A DNA stretch of 64,000 nucleotides from Prorocentrum cordatum (taxonomy: Eukaryota; Sar; Dinophyceae; Prorocentrales; Prorocentraceae): NCBI GenBank assembly GCA_963575745.1, contig CAUYUJ010022503.1:1418769-1482768 (forward strand), given 5' to 3'. The notes below the pieces were generated by a model. It saw nothing but the letters and a program-made list of their open reading frames with translations, was not told the DNA's origin and did no database searches. The stretch's first letter is position 1; every line of letters begins with the position of its first letter. The position numbers and the translations under genes are program-made. Shown one piece after another: positions 56,695-64,000 of this stretch.

Positions 56695-57168
56695 AAATGC
56701 TCTCCACCTACGCTGAGAAATCAGGTGACCGATCCCACTAGAGCGATGACCTTATTTTGTTCTTACAGGCCGTGCGCTCGGCCATCTTTGGGTGCCACAT
56801 GTGATTCTCGACCTGGAGCCTCGCCGCGCAAGATCAACGTGCCTGGCAATTGATCCCTCGCTCCCCCATCCCTCCCCTTCTCGCTCTCCCCGCTTCACCT
56901 CCCCTCTCGGCCCGCAGCGAGTTACAGCAGCAGGATGAGAAGGAGGAGGAGGAGGAGGAGGAGGAGGAGGAGGAGGAGTAGGAAGTGAACCCTAACATCC
57001 GCTGTCGCGGCACAACACGAGGCAGCATGCCGTTCGAGCCTCGCCTCTCTCCGGCGATCGGGCGTACCACCGCAGAGGCTGTCAGGGAGGACTACTCCGA
57101 GTCCCGCCCGCCTGCTTGTCCTCATCTTCTGCCTCGCCTCCGTTGCCGTCGTCGTCGTCGTCGACGTC

Positions 57169-57200
<32 letters not shown>

Positions 57201-57459
57201 CGTCGTCGTCTCCGACGTCGTCGTTCCGCCATCGTGACAGCGCTGCAGCGCGGCAGGGATGCGGCTGACGTTAAATCCTTGTCCAGTCCGGTGCTCCCTC
57301 TGAACTGGCGCGGGTCTTAAGTGCCCCTCCTCGTCCTCAGCCTCGTCCTCAGCCTCGTCCTCCTCCTTCTCTTCCTCCTTCTCTTCCTCCTCTTCCTCCT
57401 TCCTCATTTGTCCTTCTTCTCATCCTTGTCCTCCCCCCTCCCGTCCTCCTTTTCTTTGA
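56695..57459. other. Unassigned DNA with GAG and GTC tracts
   Basis: (GAG)n at 56938-56978, (GTC)n at 57148-57220, C/T tract at 57320-57425. No gene recognised. Confidence 0.4.
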
Positions 57460-57900
57460 AGGTAGCTCGGAGGCTTCTCTGCGGCTTCAGTGCGGCCTCT
57501 TGGAGGCCCCAGTTGCTTTTGTTGGAGCCTCCTGGGGGCCTGTTGGGGGCCCGTCGGTGGTCTCTAGGCCGTCGTGGGTGTAATGTTTCTATCGAGCTCT
57601 CCCGGAGAGGCTCGGTTGAACCAGCTTGGGGACGTCTGGGCGTGTCTTGGGCCGTCTTGGGAAGATCTTGGAGTGTCGGGCCGTCTTGGGGCCGCCTCGG
57701 GCTGTCTTGAAGTATTCTAGGGGCCAGCATCTTCGGAAGCAAGACGCATTGACATCCCATTGTTTTTCCCGATGTTTTAAGCATCTCCAGGCCATGCCGG
57801 GGACGTCTCTTCGGGTCTTCTTGGGCCATCTTGGAGCCTCCAGGGGGCATCTTGGAGACTCTGGGAGGCCGCTGGGCCGTCTCGAGCCGAAGACCAGAAC
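57460..57900 (+). repeat. TCTTGGAGCC / GGCCGTCTTGGG repeat block
   Basis: The same word family as the 1-kb intron units. It also carries the landmark GGGGCCAGCATCTTCGGAAG (57719), equivalent to GGGGCAGCATCCTTCGAAAA at 51331. Confidence 0.7.
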
Positions 57901-58306
57901 GGGGGGGTGGTCGGGGGGGCGAATTTCTAGCGGGGCGTGCGCCAGAAGGGAGGGGGGGCACTCCCTGAAACCAAAGAAGCCACACGTACCAGACAACTAG
58001 CACCTGACAGTCATGTCAACATGCCCCAACATGCCGAGGGCTCGGTGGCGGACGGGTTGCGCCCTCGGCCGCCGAAGCTCAAAGCGTCCTGCTCTGAGAG
58101 GTTTCTCCGTCTGCGTCCTCCTCCTCCTCCTCATCCACATCCTGATCATCCCCCCCCTGTCCGCCGCCTGTATTCAATGACCGCCACGGCCAGGACTGTC
58201 GTGGCCAATGCTTTAAGGACATACACATGCCGACACCTACACTAATACGTTGCGAGCGCGCGGGCGCCTATGCCAATCTGCTGCTATGCCCCAGCGGCTT
58301 ACCATG
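57901..58306. other. Unassigned DNA
   Basis: Includes a short CTCCTCCTCCTC run at 58118-58132. No gene recognised. Confidence 0.3.
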
Positions 58307-58324
58307 CTCTGGTGCACAAGAATC

Positions 58325-58494
58325 AAGGGCTCCCCCGAGGGCGCGAAGTTATTCGCGCTTCGCGCTTCGCGGTCCTCGATCCTTCTCCCCCTCCTCCTCG
58401 TCCTCCTATTCTCCCTTTGGGGGGCGGCGCGAGAGCGCGAAGTTATTCGCGCTTCGCGCTTCGCGGAGCGCGAAGCGCGAAGTTGGGAGCCCTT
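58325..58494 (+). mobile_element. 170-bp inverted-repeat element, copy 1
   Basis: Starts AAGGGCTCCC and ends GGGAGCCCTT, a perfect 10-bp terminal inverted repeat. Two internal copies of GCGCGAAGTTATTCGCGCTT. Near the right end CTTCGCGCTTCGCG is followed by its inverse CGCGAAGCGCGAAG. The element is flanked by a 17-bp direct repeat CTCTGGTGCACAAGAAT (58307-58323 and 58497-58513), which could be a long target duplication or part of a larger unit. Copy 2 at 61626-61795 has the same length. Confidence 0.8.
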
Positions 58495-58734
58495 GGCTCT
58501 GGTGCACAAGAATTGATATGGCTGCTGATATTCCCTCCCCCCGTCACCTCTATTTTCGCCGCAGCCGGACTTGATGCAGCAGTGCTTTCGGCCCCAGCCC
58601 CGGCTGCGGCGACGCCACGGGTTGGACGATGACGACGACGACGACGACGAGGAAGTCGAGGACGAGGACAAGGCGGCTTTTCTTACTGGCTCGTGGGATG
58701 TTGTTCTCTGGATGGACCGCAAGTAAACAGACTA

Positions 58735-59045
58735 TAGACGAAACTAGACCTGCCACCCAGACTACCTGGATCAAGTAGACTAGCCAGACCGGCCAGTCAG
58801 ACCAGCCAGGTAGACCAACCAGATCAGCCAAGTAGACCAACCAGACCAACCAGACCAGCTAGCCGTTCAGACCAGCGAAGCCCGGACCAGACTAAGCAGG
58901 TCAACCTGCCCAGACCCAGCAGATAAGCTCAGACTGGACCAAGCAGATCAACTTGACCAGACCAAGTAGAGGAGCCAGACCAGCCAGTCAGACCAGTCGG
59001 ACCAGCCAGCCAGACCAGTCAGACCAGCCAGGAAGACCAGCCAGC
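58735..59045. repeat. GACCAGCCAG minisatellite
   Basis: About 310 bp of degenerate 10-bp AGACCAGCCA / AGACCAACCA units. Confidence 0.85.
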
Positions 59046-59930
59046 CAGCTGTAGCAGCGCCACTACAGCGCAACAGAACTAAGCAATTCAGAAAAAACTG
59101 CAATGCAAAAGAAACTGCAATGCAACAAAATATGTTTTCGTGCCGTCGTCGTCATCATATGCGCTTCAACCCTTCCTGAACCTCCGCAGACCACGCTTGG
59201 CTCGCACGCGGAATCCTAAGCTTAAGCTCGAGCAGCGCGACTACAGCGCAAGCAAACATTGCAATGCGGAAACAACTGTTTCGTGTCGTCGCCGACATGT
59301 GCGCTTCAACCCTACCTGGAGCTCCCCATACAACGCTTCGTTCGCACGTGGAAGCCTAAGCTCTCTAGCAGCGCCACTACAGCGCAAAAAACAGGCAATG
59401 CAGTTAAAGACTGCAGCGCAACAAAACTGCAATGCAACAACACATGTGTTTGTGTTGTCGTCGCGGACATGTGCGCTTCAACCCTCCCTGAACCTCTGCA
59501 AACCATGCTTGGTTCTCACGCGGAAGCCTAGGTTTAAGCTCAGGCAGTGCCTCTGCGGCGCAAGAAAAGCTGCAATGGAAGAACAGTTTCAATGCAAACC
59601 AAACAAACTGCAATGCAACACAAGCACATCGTGTTGTCGCCAGCATATGCGCTTCAACTCTCCCTGAACCTCTCCAAACCGCGCTTGGCTCCCGGGCGGA
59701 ATCCTAGCTCAAGCTCGAGCAGCGCCACTGCAGCGCCAAGCAACTGCAACGCAACAACAACTGCAATGCAACACAAACTGCAATGCAACACATCATGTCT
59801 CCGTGTGGTCGTCGCCGGCATCCCTGAACCTCCCCAAACCACGCTTGGCTCTCACGCGGAAGCTTAAGCTTAAGCTCGAGCAGCGCCACTACAGCGCAGC
59901 AGGGACTGCAATGCAACATTATCCTGGCGA
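59046..59930 (+). repeat. Tandem repeat of 140-176-bp units (GCAATGCAACA family)
   Basis: Five units share CAGCGCCACTACAGCGCAA, several AACTGCAATGCAACA words, TGCGCTTCAACCCT (59160, 59300, 59472, and CTTCAACTCT near 59651), CCTGAACCTC and ACGCTTGGCTC. Unit length varies with the number of GCAATGCAAC words. It abuts the left flank of the next 90-bp array. Confidence 0.85.
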
Positions 59931-60310
59931 GGAGCCCAACCAGATGCAGCTGTGAGTACCGTCGTTGTGCATATCGCCTTCAGTGGATCTCCTCGTGGGG
60001 CCTTGGGTGGAGCTGCCTGTGGGGCCACGAAACGTAGGAAACATGTGATGGGAGTGGCGGGGGGGACGCATGCGAACGGTGGCATTGGAACATTGAGTGG
60101 AGCTCCCTGCGGGGCCGTGAAAAGTGTGAGGTGTGTGTGTGTGTGTGTGTGTGGAAGTTGGTGGCGGGGACGCATGCGGGCGGCACCACTTGGGCCTTGG
60201 GTGGAGCTCCCTGTTTGGCCACGAAGCGTGTGAGGGGTGTGCTGAAATGGGTGGTGGGGACGCATGCGGGCGGCACCATTTGGTCCTTGGGTGGAGAGGC
60301 CACCCCCTGG
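59931..60310 (+). repeat. 90-bp satellite array, third copy, forward orientation
   Basis: Anchors GGAGCT at 60009, 60099 and 60203 and GGAGAG at 60293, with spacings 90, 104 and 90; the longer unit contains a (GT)n expansion (60130-60152). The left flank TATCCTGGCGAGGAGCCCAA (about 59920-59939) corresponds to TACCCTGGCGAAGGACCCAA beside the array at 18.8 kb. Confidence 0.85.
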
Positions 60311-60584
60311 ACCCCCCCCCCTGGGCATCGCAAGGGGGGTCTCCTGGGCCTCCCAGGGGCCGCTCTGGCCTCGCAGGGTTCTCCCAGGACTCCCTGGCCG
60401 AAAGGGGGGAGAGGGGGGCAGGGCGCGTCGGGCTTAGTGGTGGTCGGAGGAGGAGCAGTACGTCAGACAGACGAGAAGCATCACGCAGCGTAGATCTACT
60501 CAGCGCCACCAATCAGACACCAGGACAATTTCAACGCATCGCAGCCACTTAGGCACCACGGGGCGCTAGCCATAGATCATTATG
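60311..60584. other. Unassigned spacer
   Basis: G/C-rich sequence after the satellite array, then AT-richer DNA leading to the composite element. No gene recognised. Confidence 0.3.
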
Positions 60585-61178
60585 TACCTATACGACCGCC
60601 CTGCGGGCGATAAGGAGGTTGTGGGGGGGGGATTGAGGTCAAATGCCCACCCTGGCGCTGAGATCAATTGATTGGATAAGATAAAATAGGCTGGATTGGA
60701 TTAAATGGGTTTGATAAGATAAGATGGGTTGGATTGGCCCGCCGCAGGCGCAGACATAAATGAATTGATGGATTGGGTTGGGTGGATTGGATTGGGTGGG
60801 ATAAGATAAGATGGGACAAGATGGGTTTGATAAGATAAGCTGGATTGGTTTGGACTAGATGGATTGGATAAGATAAGCTGGATTGGATAAGAAAGCCCGC
60901 CGCAGGCGCCGAAAATAATGAATTATCAAATTAGCGACATGCGTTAGCGCCAGGACGCCCGGGACACCCGGGACACCCGGGACACCGCCCGGCCCAACTG
61001 GGACACTTCCCAGCCACCGGCGAACGGGAACGGACTTTCGCTCCTACTTCGGCCCACCTACAGGAGGATCACGCGCAGCTTCGCCTCGCCCGCACGCGCG
61101 ACACGAACACGAAACCGAAACTGATTTCCCGGTGGGGGGTCTCCGCTTCACTGCGATCTCACCCCCCAACCTCCGATA
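60585..61178 (+). mobile_element. Composite element, copy 2: conserved ends, GGATTGGATAAG interior
   Basis: The left end TACCTATACGACCGCCCTGC and GGAGGTTGTGGGGG matches 31855-31905. The right end GCAGCTTCGCCTCGCCCGCA, CGAACACGAAACCGAAA, GATTTCCCGGT and CGATCTCACCCCCC matches 33378-33475. The interior is a GGATTGGATAAGATAAG minisatellite with two copies of GCCCGCCGCAGGCGC (60738 and 60897), in place of the CAT microsatellite of copy 1. Confidence 0.6.
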
Positions 61179-61334
61179 ATACACCAGGGCACGAGCGAGT
61201 CCTCGCAGCGCTCTAGGCGTCACAGGTACAGTGCCATCCATGGGGCACCATGGCAAGAACGGGCATCACAACAAGTACTCCCGTGTCCTCGCGATAGACA
61301 TGAGAACCCCTTAGTGCTCCTGATCTCCTCCGCA
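61179..61334. other. Unassigned spacer
   Basis: Short mixed-composition spacer; nothing recognised. Confidence 0.3.
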
Positions 61335-61462
61335 TTGCAAAGGATTGCAAAAAAACCGAAGGATTGCAAAACAACCGAAGGATTGCAAAAAAACCGAAGG
61401 TTTTTTTTGCAATCCTTTGCAAAGGATTGCAAAGGGTTTTTTTGCAATCCTTTGCAATCCGA
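61335..61462. repeat. GGATTGCAAAAAAACCGAA inverted and tandem repeats
   Basis: Several direct copies of AAGGATTGCAAAAAAACCG are followed by their reverse complement (GGTTTTTTTTGCAATCC) and by CTTTGCAAAGGATTGCAAAG, a near-perfect local palindrome. The region can form strong hairpins. Confidence 0.85.
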
Positions 61463-61625
61463 TGTTTATCAGGTTTTTCCATTCGGTTTGTTGCCCAGGA
61501 GTTGCCGCATCCTCCTATCCTGCGGACCCTCCTCCCCCGCCCTCCGCGCGCCCGCCTTCCGCGCGCCGCTCCGACGGGCGCTCGACCGCGACGCGTGGCA
61601 CGCGCGCGTTGTTGTGCCTATCCCC

Positions 61626-61795
61626 AAGGGCTCCCACGAGGGCGCGAAGTTATTCGCGCTTCGCGCTTCGCGGTCCTCGCTCCTTCTCCCCCTCCTCCTC
61701 GTCCTCCTTTTCTCCCTTTGGGGGGGCGGCGCGAGAGCGCGAAGTTATTCGCGTTTCGCGCTTCGCGGAGCGCGAAGCGCGAAGTTGGGAGCCCT
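61626..61795 (+). mobile_element. 170-bp inverted-repeat element, copy 2
   Basis: Same length and almost the same sequence as 58325-58494, from AAGGGCTCCC to GGGAGCCCT. It is flanked by ATCCCCA on both sides (61619-61625 and about 61798-61804), not by the 17-bp repeat of copy 1. Confidence 0.8.
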
Positions 61796-63476
61796 AGATC
61801 CCCATCGTGCCCCCGTCCTCCCCCCTTCGCCCCCGCTTGCGCCCAGGCCGCCTCCGGCGAGGGCCCGCAGCTCGCGCTGAGGATCAGCCAGGCGCCCATC
61901 GAGGCGCGATCGCCTCGTGGCAGTTCGCCGGCCACCTGCAGCCTTCTGGCGTCTCGCGGGGCCGCCGTGAAGAGAACGGGGGGGGGGGCTCGTCCTCGTC
62001 CTCGTCGTCCTCGCTCTCCCTCGTTCCGTCTCTTCCGTTTCCTCCTTTTTCATCCTCTCTTCAAGTTTCTTGCCCTCTTACCTCATCGTTCTCTCTCCTC
62101 ATTCCTCTTGCTGTACTCCTCTCTCCGTCCTGCTCGTCCTCTTCCCCGTCTTCCTCCTCCTCCTCCTCCTGTTCCCTCCTCCTCCTCCTCCTCCTCCTCC
62201 TCCTTCAGGTCGCTGCGGGAAGTTCCGAGAGATCCCCGGCCCACCAGGAGGGTGCACACATCTTCCCCCCTGCAGACCTTCGGCCACCGCTCCTTCCCGT
62301 CTTGGGCCAGAGGGAGGCGAGGGCGCAAACCATTGTGCCCACCTCGCCATTTTTCTATCCCCGTGGTCTCGACATGTGCCGCATGTGATTCCGACGGGAC
62401 TACAAGTGTTGCCTGCTACGAGAAGACGACTCGCACGAGGAGAGGTGCGAAAGTCATGACTCACCCACGCGAAGAAATGCCATGCCGCAAAACTTGATAC
62501 ATCGAAGGAAACGGCACTGTTGCGGCCGCCGGGGCTGGAGCAAAGTAATAAGGCATATTTCCCTTGCCAAGTGCTGATATGGACAATGGGGTGCGCCGCG
62601 TCAGGCTGGTGCCAACACAGAGATCGGGACAGCAGTGCATGATATAGTGGATGGTCTGTTGTTTGGCAGTAGTGTTAAAGAGCTTTTTTTCTGGAGGCGG
62701 TCACTTCACAGACACACTGCACGTTGATGCCATCGGTCGGCTCGTGGCTGTTTCACAACGCGCACACAGTTCACATAATTCAAGCTGTGTCTGCTAGTGT
62801 AGTTCTAGCTCCCACAACTATATGTTTGCTATTTCTTGTGGTTGACGAAATGCAAGGCAGTTTGTTGCTTCAACGTAGCTTATCACAACGGGGCTGATGA
62901 AGAGGGAATCAGGACACTTCGCCGACACAGGTGGGCTAGTAGCGTCATATTGTCACACAGCGGAGTACGACCACCGAAGTTTTGCAATTGACGGAAGGCG
63001 CACTTCCCAAATGCATTCTCACACCGATCGCGCACTCGAAGCAGTTTTTCGCTCATGGAGGGGGCGATCACGCTCTCGAGGCAGCTGTGCGCTCCTGGAG
63101 GGGGCGAGGGCGTTCATTTTATCACATTGAAAAATGTGGTCTTACTTACATACGGAATGCAGGACGCTGTTGCCAAACTGGCGTGGTCACGTGTACTGAT
63201 ACAAGCGCGTGTTTGTTCGAACGGGGTTCGACCAGGGCATTCAGGTAGTTCAACACTGGGTCAGTTCCACAGCAGCGCGTGCAAAGGGCTCGCGATGTTG
63301 TAAACGCGAGTCGGCCGCCAAGGAAAACCGGATGCAATCGTCCGGTCTCCGTCCTTGCCCCTCCCTCTTCGTGGCTTGCGCCGCCTGCGTCCCCGTTTCT
63401 TCGTCTCCTTGCTCTGCGTTGCTCCTCCTTGTGTTCCCGTGGCTGTCTTTCCCTCCTCTCTTTCTCCTCGCTTCAG
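61796..63476. other. Unassigned DNA with C/T tracts
   Basis: C/T tracts at 61995-62210, then lower-GC DNA (62500-63130) in which GGAGGGGGCGA occurs twice (63057, 63093). No gene recognised. Confidence 0.3.
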
Positions 63477-63643
63477 CGTGCCTCGCCCCACCTCGGGGCA
63501 TCGGAGTTCTCCACATTGAGAACCACAAGCTGAGAGTGCCAAGGGAACCAGAATTCTTGGCGCGTCTGGCGCCAACGGGAAACCCTTTTGCTGTTGTTCC
63601 TTGTGGAAGGGGAGAGGGTGGAGGCGGGTTCTGGAGAGATTAA
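63477..63643 (+). CDS. Possible exon, unidentified
   Basis: Follows a CTCTTTCTCCTCGCTTCAG acceptor-like tract. The + strand then reads PPRGIGVLHIENHKLRVPRE and FLARLAPTGNPFAVVPCGRG to a TAA at 63641-63643; a donor inside the G-rich end is possible. The composition is protein-like, but no family is recognised and no neighbouring exon is established. Confidence 0.25.
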
Positions 63644-64000
63644 CTGCCCAGCTCGCACAGTACGGCGTTGCTGCATCGATCGGTATTTCGGCAGCCCTTG
63701 GTTTGGGACGGCGGGTTCGGGGCCAAGCGCGTCCCCAGTCCGCAGCGCCCCTGCGCTGTTTCAGTTGTTGGGGACGTCTGCTCCCTGCACGGGGACCCCC
63801 TCATTGCAGCTCGCGGAGGGGCGCCCCAGGCAGGCATCGGGCGAGAAGCCGAGGACCATACGCAGGGATATTTCAAGTTTTTAGTTTATCGACCGTGGAC
63901 CCGCCCCCTAAGCGCCTTTACCTTTTTTGTTGTTCCCCCTCTCCTCCCTCCTCCTCGTCCTCATAAGCCTCTGTTTCCCTCCTCCCCCTCCCGCTGCGTG
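63644..64000. other. Unassigned DNA to window end
   Basis: An open + strand frame (QLAQYGVAASIGISAALGLG at about 63652-63711) could be further coding DNA but lacks support. The window ends in a C/T-rich tract. Confidence 0.25.

Overview
The window is nuclear DNA of a dinoflagellate. Three things support this: a full-length copy of the dinoflagellate mRNA spliced leader fused to a retroelement (4178-4199); a gene with a conserved catalytic domain cut by a 3 kb intron and ending in the SH3/KOW-like module (GRYxVRL, LxPDNVE) that recurs in dinoflagellate proteins; and very GC-rich DNA in which genes are rare and repeats dominate. High GC is compatible with a Prorocentrum-type genome, but the species is inference.

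Layout. 1-3.9 kb: GC-rich repeats, a TTTG-type minisatellite and an ATC microsatellite. 4.18-11.1 kb: a nearly complete non-LTR retrotransposon (LINE) on the + strand with spliced-leader relic, zinc-finger ORF1, and an ORF2 carrying endonuclease, reverse transcriptase and RNase H domains, now broken by stops, a frameshift and a 28-T tract; it lies between two long pyrimidine tracts. 11.1-13.9 kb: pyrimidine tracts, poly-C and one probable host exon. 13.97-16.7 kb: GAT microsatellite containing a segmental duplication. 17.8-21.2 kb: two arrays of a 90-bp satellite in opposite orientation. 21.2-25 kb: mostly unassigned GC-rich DNA. 25-27.1 kb: GAT/GAG microsatellite. 28.2-31.75 kb: a second, decayed LINE on the - strand. 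31.86-35.3 kb: two adjacent composite repeat elements. 35.7-36.7 and 40.5-40.8 kb: GAT tracts. 37.99-38.15 kb: a palindromic element. 41.8-42.6 kb: CCT tract. 43.0-44.1 kb: a third LINE reverse-transcriptase relic. 45.4-47.6 kb: a 73-bp tandem repeat followed by a 6-bp satellite with higher-order periodicity. 48.4-52.8 kb: the one convincing host gene, a two-exon metallo-beta-lactamase-fold hydrolase (455 aa as modelled). 53.4-54.7 kb: CGA microsatellite. 55.97-61.8 kb: further copies of the dispersed elements, including a 170-bp terminal-inverted-repeat element present twice. 61.8-64 kb: mostly unassigned.

The retroelements and composite repeats account for nearly everything recognisable. 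The hydrolase is the only gene whose function can be named. The most interesting material is the set of non-coding element families with conserved ends and variable, satellite-like interiors, each seen at least twice in this window.
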